A stretch of DNA of 64,000 bases from Euglena gracilis (GCA_039621445.1 CP154954.1:3415715-3479714); one strand, 5' to 3'; shown: positions 10,681 through 21,180, numbered from the stretch's first letter. Program-made: numbers and translations. Notes: generated from the sequence alone by a model not told the origin.

Positions 10681-11732
10681 CCTAGTATATAGTATAGTGC
10701 ATAGTTTAGTACATAGGGGGGGTCGGCACACCCCTCCCCCCCCCCTCATCGACCCCCTCGCCACGCCATTTTACCCCCCCTCCCCCCCCTTTTCAGACCC
10801 GCTCGCCACGCCATGTCAGCGTGGAAGGGAAATTCCGCCAGGGTGACCAATAGGGGGGGGGGGTGACTAACTTGGGGGGGGGGAGCAATTTTTGCCCAAA
10901 TTTTGCCCCCCACCCAAAGTCTTGGGGGGTTTCAAGGTTGTTTTTGGGAATTCCAGGGCACTTTTCATGGATGCCAACAAGGCGTTTTTTTCACAGAAAA
11001 ATATTTCCCTTCGGAATTTTTTTTGCCTTGGGCCCAAAGGTGACTAATAGGGGGGGTGACTAACTCGGGGGGGGGCATGGTATATACTATACTATATGCT
11101 ATACTATATACTATACTATATACTATATTATATACTATACTATGGAGCTGGGGTATCTGGATAGCCGCGGCTAGCCGCGGCTGGCTGGCTGGCAAAAAAA
11201 GGAGGAGGACTGGCCAGCCATGGCCAGCCACGGCTGGCTGGGTGGGTTTAGAGGAGGAGGAGGTCTGGCTGGCTTCAGTGTTGAGGATCTAAAAGAGGAG
11301 GAGGAGGTCTGGCTGGCCGCGATGGGAAATTTGCCGAAAAAAACCCGCGATCTGGGCAAGTCCGAATTCAAAGTGTTTTCTGCACAAAATGTCAGACCTG
11401 CAGTACGGAGTCATTTGACCTGGGCAAAGTTGCAGCTTCGTTTGATATGACGATATATTTGTGTTTGTTGTGGTCATATTGCTGCTTTACTGGTGGCTCC
11501 TGATCCACAACCAGCTGTGGTCCCCACTAGGTTGAACTATCAACATCCATCTGGCTCTGGCCTGGTGGCCCCCCCATGGCCCACGTGCAAGTTTAATTGT
11601 CACTAGCAGAATCAAATGCATGTTTTCTTCACTGGTTCTGTGCTTTGCCCTTTTATGGGAGAAGGGGGTCGAGGCAAGAGATCTCAGAAAACTCCCTACC
11701 TCATTTTCCCATGACCATGTTCCACCAGTCTG

Positions 11733-11902
11733 CAGGGTTCCCGTTTTTTTGTTTTAAAACAAAGCAAAAAAACTTTCATGAAAAAAACGGTTTAAAAACG
11801 GTTTTTTGCTTTAAAAAGGGGTGTTATTTTTAAAGAAAACACCACAAATAGGGAAAAAAACCTGTTTTAAACAACGTGTTTAAAAACAGCCCGGGAACCC
11901 TG
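11733..11902. mobile_element. hAT-like MITE in block X copy 2
   Basis: Same element as at 728-898, carried along in the duplication, with CCAGTCTG target repeats at 11725-11732 and 11903-11910. It is one base shorter, from small A-run differences. Confidence 0.85.
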
Positions 11903-12696
11903 CCAGTCTGGGGGGGATGTGGTTTTGTGGTCTGCATCACGAGTTTTGGCGGGTTTTAATTTTCGGCTATGTTTTGCCTTGCCCTGGGAACAGCTCCTTC
12001 AAACAGTTTTTTTTCAGCCCAGGCACAGCATTCTCCCCCCTCCCCCAGTTTGGTGCCACATCTTGTCCACAGATTGGGGAAACATTTTGGTCCAGTTGAT
12101 CGCCTCAATTTGCAGTTTGTTTCACAACTTTGGGCCACTTTGGTGCACGCACCTTTGGTGCCACAGGTGGGCAACCTTTTTCCACATCTTGGTCACATTT
12201 TGGCTCCATTTTCCTGGCACATCTTGTGCACAGGTGTGGACCACAACTCTTGGCCACAGATGGGGGAAACCTTTTGACTTTTGTGTCTGCCTTGGGCACC
12301 CACTTGGGGCCAGTTTGGTTTGACCCTCGACGACGAAAAGGGAGGGAAACTGGGTTGGCGTTCCATACTGGACCAGAGTTCCCTTTCAGCGAAGCCGAAG
12401 ACCACCTGATTGTGAAGAACAAAAAAAAACACAAAATCTTTTGGTCTCTAAAATTAAAAAAAACGAGTTTTAAAAGACAAATGATGAAGATACCGGGCCC
12501 TGTGTGATGCGCGCTCAATTGGGATTAAGGGGAAGAATTTGAAGAAAATTCCGAAAATTCAAGAAAACACCAGAAACACAAAGAGTTCAGAGAGTTGACG
12601 TATCGTGAAAAGATGCCAAGGACTGCAAGGTGGCCATGAGGCCAAAAGTCAGGGAAGGCCGGAAGACTGTAGCACCCAGAAAAGGAGACATTTTGA

Positions 12697-13254
12697 ATGG
12701 GCCAGATTTGGCAATCTCAAAAGGTATTTCAATTGCGTCTTCAGTCAAAGAGTTCAGGTTTTTTTTCACCTGAAACAAAATGCACAGTTCTGGGGCTTTT
12801 GCCTGGGAAATTAGGAACAGAGAATCTTAATTTGTCTGGTTTCGTTTGCCAGCGCCCCCCGCCGCCAACGGGCACACACCAAGGATGCCCTATGGGCCCC
12901 ATTTGTTTCTCACTCGTATTACAGGAAATTGTGGAAAAAATACGAAACGACACAGGCCTGTTGTGGAGTGCGTGGTATTTGAATGATGGGGAACTCATCG
13001 GTCAACCAGAAAGTATTAATGCTGCAGTACAACTCTTGAAGGACCTGGGCCCAACAGTGGGCCTACACCTGAACCCGCAAAAGTGCATCACCTGGGGTCC
13101 CTGTGGTGCAGAAATTGCTGCAAAGCACAACATGACCCACAAACAATGGCAACCGGGGGAGGGAATCAAAGGGGGTTTTCGGGACGCGGGGGGGACGCGG
13201 GGGGGGGACGCGGGGGGGGGGACGCGGGGAGAACACCTTCGGGATGTTGTTTAA
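12697..13254 (+). pseudogene. LINE-type reverse transcriptase remnant, copy 2 (open frame)
   Basis: 185-codon open frame whose second half reads through RT motifs B (QGCPMGPICFSLVLQ), C (WYLNDGELIG) and D (GLHLNPQKCITWG) without interruption. Motif C has Asn in place of the second Asp. The first approx. 60 residues show no RT similarity that I recognise. The C-terminus is translated from a GGACGCGGGG tandem array. It is a truncated and probably catalytically dead fragment, about 170 residues of a domain normally over 250. Confidence 0.8.
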
Positions 13255-13256
13255 CG

Positions 13257-15060
13257 TAACTGGCCAGATTGGTTGGCCAGGTTTGGGCCAGATGTGCTGC
13301 CCAGTTTTGGGTCCAGCCCAAAACTGGCCACCAAAACAACATCAGAATGCACCAGAACACCATTTTGCAAACAAAAAGGACGGACAAACGAAACCTTCCA
13401 GCCTCTAGTCACAGCTACAAGAATCAGAAAATACAAACGTTTTCTCCGCAACGAATACAAAATGGAGCAGTTTTGCAGGGACATGCTCAGGTCCAGATTA
13501 TCAATCTTTCCAATGACTCATCATCATGTCCTTCCCATAAACTTCAACAACTGTGAGATTTATAGCAGAGAAAAATGAACATTCACTGGATGAACATTCA
13601 GAATTGTTTGGCAAACCTTTGTCATGGGGAGCTTGGCAATGCAAATCCGACTCAAAGTTTTCACCAATATCTCCTCAACATTCTTTCGCCTCATCTGTGG
13701 CAGGTTGTCACAGTGTTGTAGTCAATGACTTTCCCATAACGTCATTTATAAAGTTGAAGTCCACTTTGTAGCCTTGGCATCTGGGGAGAAGAGAATTTGG
13801 GTCAAAAAATCCTAATTTCGGGATTCTTGAAATTTCCGGAAATTTCTGGAAGTTTCCAATTTCCGGAAATTAAACTGATTTTCGGAAATTTGCCCAATGC
13901 CAGTATAGTATCGTATATAGTATAGTATATACCATGCCAGCCCCCCATATTGTACCCCCCCCATAATGTACCCCGCCATGGGGTACCCCCCAACCATGGA
14001 CCATGACCTTGGCCCCCCCCATATTGTACCCCCCCATGATGTACCTCCCCCCCAGAAAATGCCCCCTTGGGGGGGCGACAATTAGGGGGGGGTTACCCAT
14101 GGACCCATGGAAATGTGGGGTGAATTGAGTAACCCCCCCCTAATTGTCACCCCCCCTTATAGTCGCCAGGGGGGTCAAAACGCTCCCGGGGGGGTGCCAT
14201 ATAGGGGGGGAGTCACGTTACTCTACTATGGGGGGTCGACACACCCCTTCCCCCCCCCCTCACCGACCCCCTCGCCACGCCATTTTACCCCCCCTCCCCC
14301 CCCCTTTTCAGACCCCCTCGCCACGCCATGTCAGCCGCGCCAAAGAAAATTTTCTTGGAAAACTCCCGCGCACCCCTTGCCCCCCATCCGGGACCCCCTC
14401 GCCATGCCAAAAACCCCCCTCCCCCCCCCCTCCCTAGCCGGACGGCTCGCCACGGCGTGCCGACCCCCCTATATGCATACTATACACTATACTATATGCT
14501 ATACTATATACCATGCCCCCCGACCCGAGCTATTCCCGTCCCGGGACCCTTTCCGGCCTAATGGGAACAGTACGGGGGGGGGGACAGCTCGGGGGGGGAC
14601 CTAGGTCCCCCCCCGAGCTATTCCCATACCCGACCCTCGGGCAACCCAAAAGGGGTCATTTTGGCAACTTTTTGGATGTTCACAAAAAATAGTCAATTTT
14701 GTGCGCATTTGCCAAAATGTGATTTTTGAAAATGGTCCAAAAACTTCCATTTTTGACCACTTTCTTTGGAAGTTCTTTATAAAAAGTGCTATGACAGTGA
14801 GCTATTCCCGTACCCCCAATGGGAATAGCTCGGGGGGGGGGGGATAGCTAGGGGGGGTGCATGGTACTATACTATATGCTATGCTATACTATACTATACC
14901 ACCATTCCCCCCCATATTGTAACCCCCCTATCAGGGAGGGGTGACAAATAGGGGGGGGGTCACGTTATAGTATAGTACATAGGAGGCGGACGGACGGACG
15001 GACGGACGGCTGGTGAAAAAAGCGAAGGTCCGGACGGACGGCTGAAGTTGTGGCGTTGGT
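13257..15060 (-). repeat. Block Y, copy 2 (inverted)
   Basis: Starts right after block X copy 2 and ends at block Z copy 2, so X, Y and Z are directly joined here. In the first region X and Y are 3.3 kb apart and Y and Z about 550 bp apart. The reverse-complement identity with 5519-7311 is visible throughout, including both CTATA islands and the ccggaaattt zone. Confidence 0.92.
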
Positions 15061-16197
15061 TGAGATTAAGACAGAGTTCATTTTCAATGGAAAGAATTCA
15101 AGTCAAAGACTCAATTAACAAAGTGGATTTGAATTGAAAGAAGTTTTGAGACTGACCAAGTGTTTTGAAGTCAATTGAAGGTGTGCCTTTTTTTCAAATG
15201 AGAAGTTTGTTGAAGATGCTTGAAGGTTCCTTTGCAAGCAACGGTTCCACCTTAATTGGTTTGTGGTACCTTGATGTTTCTGTTGTCCATGTTCTTGTGT
15301 GTTAGTTTTAAGTTTTTGAAGCTTTTTTGATGAAATTTGTGATGGTCAGTTTTGGACCGGTGGGTGATTTTGTTCCAAAAAAAAGCCAAAAATGGCCAAA
15401 AACGGGCAGTTTTTGCCACTTTTTGGGGGGTCACACGCACAAGTCGACATCTCTCTATTTATGAAAATAATTTTCATAAAAGTACACGGACGAGAATGGT
15501 ATCGCCCCGTGGCATAGTGGTTGTGTGGTTAGCGTGTGACCGGTAGGTCGCGGGTTCGAATCCCGTTGGGGGGCAAATATGTGCTGTTCAACGAGAAAAA
15601 TGTCAGTAAAATTTGACTGGGCCAAAAGTTTGTTTACTTTATTGACGTTCGTTTATTGCACCCCCTCCTCAAAAGTATGAGTTTTAAGGACGGAAAATTT
15701 TGAGGTCTTTTGTAAAAAAAAGTTTTTTTCCATCAAAAATCACGCGTTTTTGGGTTTTTCTTTTATTTTTATTATTTTTTCAAAAAAAATTTGGTTTCCC
15801 CGAAAACGGTGAAAACGTTGTGCTGGGTGTGGAGGGGTGTCGACTTACCCCCCCCTTCCGGTTCTTCCGGCGCAGTTTTTTGGTGCTGCCAAGAAATATG
15901 TTGCAAATGTTCATCCACCCGCAAAATAAACGGCCGCGTCTTGCGCAGCACCAGGAAAAACAGAAGGCAGGGACGATTTCTTAATGTGACGCGACGAGTG
16001 GAGGGAGGCCGTGACTGCTTTTCGGAAGGAAGGCAATTTTTTTTTTGGTCCGGCCGGCTGGCAAGACAGACATTGGTCCGGCTTGACGGACGGCTGGCGA
16101 AAAAATGCTTTGTCCGGACGGACGGCTGGGCGTCCAGCATTGGTCAGGCTGAAGAGGTCCGGACGGCTCGGACGGACGGACGGCCAGCCGCCCCCCT
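15059..16197 (+). repeat. Block Z, copy 2
   Basis: Direct near-identical copy of 7859-8994. It includes an identical tRNA-like core at about 15502-15572. Confidence 0.92.
15502..15572 (+). tRNA. tRNA-like sequence in block Z copy 2
   Basis: Same sequence as at 8303-8373, with intact A and B boxes. Identity between the two copies is complete over the core, so it adds no independent evidence for function. Confidence 0.6.
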
Positions 16198-16261
16198 GGG
16201 ACGCGGGTGGGACGCGGGGGGGGGGGACGCGGGGGGGGGACGCTGGGGAGACGCCATTTTT

Positions 16262-16440
16262 GGGACAATGAAATTAGGAATTTTATACGAGAATTTTTTT
16301 GCCAAATTAGGACTCTAACAAACAAATTAGGAATCACCAACCCCAAATTAGGAATCACCACCACAAATTAGGAATCACCCACACCAAATTAGGAATCACC
16401 AACCTCAAATTTGCCTGAAATTAGGAATCACCTCCTAAAT
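16262..16440 (+). repeat. AAATTAGGAATCACC minisatellite
   Basis: At least six copies of AAATTAGGAATCACC spaced by 4-10 variable bases (caacccc, acc, ccacacc), with degenerate copies at both ends. It lies between two GGACGCGGGG arrays (16196-16255 and 16478-16535). Confidence 0.9.
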
Positions 16441-16539
16441 TTGGCTGTCTCGAGAACAAATTTTTGGTTCCAAAGTGGGATGCGGGGGGGACGCGGGGGG
16501 GGGGGACGCGGGGGGGACGCGGGGGAGACACCCCCACAG

Positions 16540-16615
16540 GTCGTGGCCAGTTTTGGGCCACAGGTCGTGGCCAGTTTCAGGCCACGGGTGGTGGCCAGTT
16601 TGGGCTGGGCCATAG
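16540..16615 (+). repeat. GGTCGTGGCCAGTTTTGGGCCACA tandem repeat
   Basis: Three tandem units of about 24 bp. Related words (ctggccagttttgggcc) occur at 7240-7370 and 13260-13330. Confidence 0.8.
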
Positions 16616-16947
16616 ATGATGGCCAAAACCGTCACTTCACATATTCTGGTTCGTCTTCTTGTTTGTTTTGAAGTTGGTTGTTTTTTTGGCAAACACCACG
16701 GTAGTGAAAAAAAAGTTCTTCATTCCAACTTTTTGAGGGGGGGAACGCGTCCCCCCCCCCTCCTTCTCTGGAATAATATCTCCTGCGCTGGTCAGAACAA
16801 GTATTTGCGAGGTGCAGAACGTTTTCCATTTTCTTTCCTACGCAAGTTGCAGGAGGTTATTTTTCGGGATGGAAATTGCCACGGAAAATTTCCGGGACCT
16901 GATAGAAAATTACATAGTGAAATTTCCCCAGGGGCCGGAAACGCCCA

Positions 16948-17391
16948 TTGCTATACTATACTATACTATACTATACTATACTATACTATACTATACTATA
17001 CTATACTATACTATACTATACTATACTATACTATACTATACTATACTATACGATACTATACTATACTGTACTACACTATACTATACTACACTATACTATA
17101 CTATACTATACTATACTATACTATACTATACTATACTATACTATACTATACTATACTATACTATACTATACTATACTATACTATACTATACTATACTATA
17201 CTATACTATACTATACTATACTATACTATACTATACTATAATATACTATACTATACTATACTATACTATACTATACTATACTATACTATACTATACTATA
17301 CTATACTATACTATACTATACTATACTATACTATACTATACTATACTATACTATACTATACTATACTATACTATACTATACTATACTATAA
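16948..17391 (+). repeat. (CTATA)n pentanucleotide array, about 440 bp
   Basis: Close to 88 copies of CTATA with few variants. All three forward frames are open, so the apparent 200-317-codon ORFs are artefacts. Flanked on the right by (CGGA)n. Confidence 0.98.
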
Positions 17392-17987
17392 TGGAGCCGT
17401 GTGGACGGACGGACGGACGGACGGACAGACGGACGGACGGCTAGAGAAAGTTCCTTTCACCTGGACGGACGGCTGGACAGGATGCATTTTGACTGGACGG
17501 ACGGACGGCCAGGTTGGTCTCAAAATCACGAAAGGTCTAGCGCAGGCAACCACGCTCGGTATTTCCTAATTGTGTATCAGAAAAGTGTTTCTCCCTGCGT
17601 TAGTCCAGTGTGTTCCCTGCGTTAGTCCCCCGGACAGAGGGCCAGCTTCGATCGGTACCATCTTCTGGCCGCGCGGGTTCGAGTCCCGATGAGCTAAACT
17701 CCGAGCCGGGAGTGCACGGGACTTGAACCAGCCATGGCATACGGCGCTGCCAGACGGGGTAAGGAATGGCCGCCGTACGGCGGGAAGTTTCGATGGCGCC
17801 GAGGTGGAAATCAGCAACCAGAGGCTCAACCCTGGCGTGCCTGATGGGTAAGGGCCGGTGAACCATCGGTTCACCGGCGGTTGCCTACCTGACGTGTCAC
17901 GATTAAACCATTGCGGCTTCGGCCGAGCAGTGACACCAAGGACAAGCAACCCCTATCAAGCACGCCATCGCCAAGCATCAGGAGCTG
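17392..17987. other. (CGGA)n, B-box-like sequence and unassigned spacer
   Basis: 17400-17510 alternates (CGGA)n with CGGCTAGAGAAAGTT-like spacers. The word tccctgcgttagtcc occurs at about 17590 and again as ttccctgcgttagtcc at about 17613. GGTTCGAGTCC (about 17677) matches a Pol III B box and, on the opposite strand, ggttcaagtccc lies at about 17725, so two degenerate tRNA-like arms face each other. The peptide HRDSNPRG on the minus strand is their translation, not a gene. Confidence 0.5.
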
Positions 17988-18796
17988 TGTCGGCCGCCGG
18001 CTTTCGCCGGCAGCCAAAAATTGCCAGAAAGCGCAAATTTCAAAGTCGCGGGTAACAGCCAACCAGTTAAAAAACCCCGCGACTTAAATTGGAAGCGGGT
18101 CAAACTAGTTTGCGCTTTCAAATTCGTCATTTTTCACAGAACTTGAGGGGTTTTCCCCAATATTTGGCAAGAAGGAATACTATTGTATTGAATTTGTCAA
18201 TTGGACTTTGATTTGAAGTGGCAAGTTGAGTTTCATTGTTGGTCATTAATCTATTGAAGTCATTGTCTTGAAGGAGCCTTTAACACCACCGCCCACTCCT
18301 CTATACCACCGCCTTCGCCTCCATCACCTACCACTCCTTGCCCCAAGGTTTGCGCATTTCATACATTCACATTTCACAGTTTCGGTTTCAATTGTGTTCT
18401 CACTCAAGTTTCGGAGTTTCAGAAATCAAGTTTCTTTCAGTTTTTGACTTCAAGAGTTCAAGTTTCAGTGGGTTGGTTTTTGCCTACAAGTTGTGCGAGA
18501 GAGAAGTGAGATTTTCACACCAAATGGCAGATTTTTCGATTTTGAGCAAAATTTCGGAAACCGCAAAAAAAACGATCCTATGCACCGGCTGGGGTTGAGG
18601 AACCCACCTGGGTGAAAAAACGGTGGTTGACTTGAGCCCACCAACCCCCGGAGATAGCGCAGGCCCCACCCCGGAAACACCACCCCCCTGTCGGTGGTCC
18701 TCCCCACCGGCGAGGACCCCCCGGGGCCCTCGGCCCGAAGGGACTCGGCGGTCGCGGGGGCGACCGGCGGCCCGGGGGTGGCGGACCCGGTGAACA
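17988..18796 (+). repeat. Probable 5' LTR
   Basis: Begins TGTCGG and ends AACA directly before a primer-binding site. Only the first approx. 245 bp are confirmed by the second copy at 30629-30869, which is then cut off. The length of about 809 bp follows from the PBS position. It contains a hairpin gccgccggctttcgccggc at its start and a GC-rich end. Confidence 0.65.
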
Positions 18797-18980
18797 TGGT
18801 AGCAGAGGTTGGCTCACTGACTTCGTCAGTGAGGATTTTTCAGATCCGGTGAACATGGTTAGCAGAGGTTGGCTCACTGACTTCGTCAGTGAGTATTTTT
18901 CAGATCCGTTGAACATGGTAAGCAGAGGCAGTTTCACTGACTCTGTCAGTGAAAATTTTTCAGAAACGGTCAACACGGTC
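18785..18980 (+). repeat. 60-bp tandem repeat spanning the primer-binding site
   Basis: Three units of about 60 bp, each with ccggtgaacatggt-agcagagg, then ctcactgacttcgtcagtgag (a perfect hairpin) and tttttcagat. A fourth degenerate unit follows. The repeat is translatable, but no start or domain supports coding here. Confidence 0.85.
18797..18808 (+). other. Primer-binding site for initiator tRNA-Met
   Basis: TGGTAGCAGAGG is complementary to the CCTCTGCTACCA 3' end known from eukaryotic initiator tRNA-Met. Degenerate copies recur at 18856 (TGGTTAGCAGAGG) and 18916 (TGGTAAGCAGAGG) in a 60-bp tandem repeat. Confidence 0.75.
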
Positions 18981-19363
18981 ACAGAGGATTGTTCTGTTGG
19001 CTGTGCCAGCAGAATGGTACACGAGGGCAGTTTCACCAACCCAGTTGTCTGTGAATTTTCAGAAGAATATGCAGAAATCCGCATCCATTTTCAGGTCAAT
19101 CTGTCCGAGTTTCAGATTGTGGTGAAAATTTTCTGAGATCTGTGTCAGAAATCTATTTTCAGAACGAAAAGGAAACTGAGTTTTCTGCAGCCCAGTTTTC
19201 AGAATCTGTGGCATCATTGCAAATCGTGACGGAATCTGTGGCAGAAAACAATTTTCAGCCTGCAGAATTGTTATCGTCTTAAGAATTTTCAGAAACGACA
19301 CAGGAATCAGAATCTGATGCTGATTCGGGGAGGGGGTCAATTACATTCATAAGGCCCATCACG

Positions 19364-19816
19364 GTGGAAGGGCCAGAAAATTTACAGCTGGTTCCACTGC
19401 ACAGCAGTGACGAGGAACCAGACCCCCCAGCTTACGAAAGCGAAACAGAGGAAGAAAAACAGGCTGAAAACACAATAATTCAGGAAATGGTGATGCAAAG
19501 AATGAAAGCTGCTGGCATGTGGCCAGTAAATTTTTCAGGTTTTCAGCAAATTTCTGTGTCGTCACGAGACAGCAGCCCAGGGCCAGAACAAAAAATGTTG
19601 CGTTTAACAGCCCAGCCAGAACCATTGCTGTTAACACAGAGTTCAGAAACGCAGTCAGCACAGCCAGCTGCAGCCCAGCTGCAGGTTTTTCAGCCAGCCC
19701 AGCCGTTTTCGGCTGAGATGTCTGTCCCAGCCCGGATCCCTGGACAGGTTTTCACCCAGCCCAGCAGTTTTCGGCTGGGTCATCTGTCCCAGCAATCATG
19801 GGGCCAGCCCAGATGA
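19364..19816 (+). pseudogene. Gag-like N-terminal region, P/Q-rich
   Basis: 150-codon frame, acidic at the start (DEEPDPPAYESETEEE) and then rich in Gln, Pro, Ala and Ser. From about 19680 it enters a tandem repeat of 75-80 bp (gtttttcagccagcccagcagttttcggctgggtcatct-type units) encoding QPAQ-rich peptide, and the frame breaks in it. Continuation in other frames to 20060 is needed to reach the coiled-coil ORF downstream. No known domain. Position between PBS and pol suggests a gag-like protein. Confidence 0.5.
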
Positions 19817-20061
19817 CTTCACAGGTTTTTCAGCCAGCCCAGCAGTTTTCGGCTGGGTCATCTGTTCCAGCAATCATGGGACCAGCCCAGAATCATGGGC
19901 AGGTTTTTCAGCCAGCGTTAACAGTGTCTTGAAACACAGGCCCAGCCCAGATTTTTCAGCCTATTCAGCCAGATTTTCCACAGACCCAGCCACAGAATTT
20001 ACAGCCAAACACCAGTTTTTCTGCAGAAACTGGGTCCGAAAACCCTGAAAATCAGCATGAT

Positions 20062-20943
20062 GTGGAAATGGAATCGGGCTATGGCCAATCTGATGATGAT
20101 TGTAACAATTGGGGTGAAGAGATCAGTTGCAAAATTGAATGTTCACATGGCAGACTTTTGGTGCAGGAAGGAAAAAATCCTGAAAAAACGGCTGAAAATC
20201 TGGTGGGGGAGGCAGAAAACAGGCTAAATCGGGCATTGGCCATGTCACATGGGCAGACATTGAATCTGGTCAATGAGGCATTGGGCATGCATGATCAGCG
20301 AATGGCTGATCACATTGCCATGGTGAAACGTGACATTCAGGCTGAACTGAGTGCAACTGTGAACGACTTGCTTTTGCAGTTTCAGCAAAATGGTGAAATG
20401 GTGCAAAATCGGGCCCAATGCCAAAGGCATTTGTTGAGTGTGGAAATGGAACGGCAGTTTGCTGAAAAAGTTAAGAAAGTGGAGGATGGACTAAACTCGT
20501 TTTTTGAGGCCCAGGTTGAGGGGTTGAGAAAAAATGAGAGGGATTTTTCTCAGAAGCTGTCGATTTTGGAAAAATCTGTGGGGGAGATGCACGTGGTGGT
20601 GCAACAAGTGGGGGAGAAGGAAAAACAGCAGGAAATTGCTGTTAATCAGGTCAAATCTGCAGTCGGTGAGCTAAGCTCTGGTCTGGAGGGACGCTTTGGG
20701 ATCATTTTTCAGCAATGCAAAAGTTTGGGGGACACTGAGTGTGCCAAATTTCAGGCACAGGCTGAGAAATTGAAGGAATGTTCACAGTCCCTGGAGCGAG
20801 AGAGCAAAGCTCTGAATGATCGTTTGGGGAGGTTGGAGAATTTTCTGGGTCGGAAAGATTTTCCCATTGAAAAAGTCTGTGACCTGATTAACAAGAGCGA
20901 GGAAACAATTACAGGAGGTCCTCGAAAAAATAAGGAGGGATGA
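20062..20943 (+). CDS. Gag-like coiled-coil protein of the gypsy element
   Basis: 293-codon open frame, the longest intact non-repeat coding frame of the element. Residues 60-270 are strongly heptad-like and rich in Glu, Lys, Gln and Leu (for example MERQFAEKVKKVEDGL and LEKSVGEMHVVVQQVGEKEK), which predicts long coiled coils. I see no CCHC zinc knuckle or capsid domain. It lies upstream of protease and polymerase and overlaps the frame that continues into the methyltransferase region, so a structural gag-type role is inferred. The ATG at 20062 is only the first Met in the frame; the natural start is probably upstream and now frameshifted. Confidence 0.55.
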   Translation: MEMESGYGQSDDDCNNWGEEISCKIECSHGRLLVQEGKNPEKTAENLVGEAENRLNRALAMSHGQTLNLVNEALGMHDQRMADHIAMVKRDIQAELSATVNDLLLQFQQNGEMVQNRAQCQRHLLSVEMERQFAEKVKKVEDGLNSFFEAQVEGLRKNERDFSQKLSILEKSVGEMHVVVQQVGEKEKQQEIAVNQVKSAVGELSSGLEGRFGIIFQQCKSLGDTECAKFQAQAEKLKECSQSLERESKALNDRLGRLENFLGRKDFPIEKVCDLINKSEETITGGPRKNKEG

Positions 20944-21180
20944 GGCCCATGCCATCCTGGTGATCCCCAGGTGGCCGGGGCGGCGTTGGTACAGGGAGGC
21001 CAGGGGCTTGGCAGTGCGCCAAGTCACGTTCCCTCAGGGAACACGATTTTTCGGCAGAGGGGAGGAGTTGTGCCGGGGGACCAAATGGGCCATCACAGCC
21101 ATTTTGCTGTGTGGGCACCCAGACCGGTGTACGCTGGGGGTGACACGAAGGGGGAGGGAGAAAAAATCCAGGTTCGGGAC
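20915..21180 (+). pseudogene. Conserved 'IPRWPGRRW' segment between gag and methyltransferase
   Basis: Reads through HAILVIPRWPGRRWYREA and, about 30 residues on, TRFFGRGEELCRGTKWAI. A clearly related segment (IVPSWNRNRRWVKSL ... LFEADGRILRGTRWGVWALL) occurs in the second element at 28427-28795 on the minus strand, so this is a conserved part of this element family. Its function is unknown to me. The Trp-Pro motif resembles one seen near RNase H regions of other retroelements, which is only an analogy. Confidence 0.6.

Larger units (their letters stand above)
11006..13254 (+). repeat. Segmental duplication block X, copy 2
   Basis: Direct copy of 1-2251, about 11 kb downstream. Here it is joined directly to an inverted copy of block Y, whereas copy 1 continues into a C-run-rich region. 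In this copy the reverse transcriptase remnant is a single open frame, while copy 1 has a one-base frameshift, so this copy is the better preserved one. Confidence 0.93.

Noticed and set aside
16616-17569. 317-codon and overlapping 210-codon plus frames
   Set aside because: Almost entirely YTILYYTILY from the (CTATA)n array; a pentanucleotide repeat without stops is open in every frame.
17566-17949. 127-codon minus frame with HRDSNPRG
   Set aside because: The peptide is the usual spurious translation of a tRNA T-arm (B box) in reverse.
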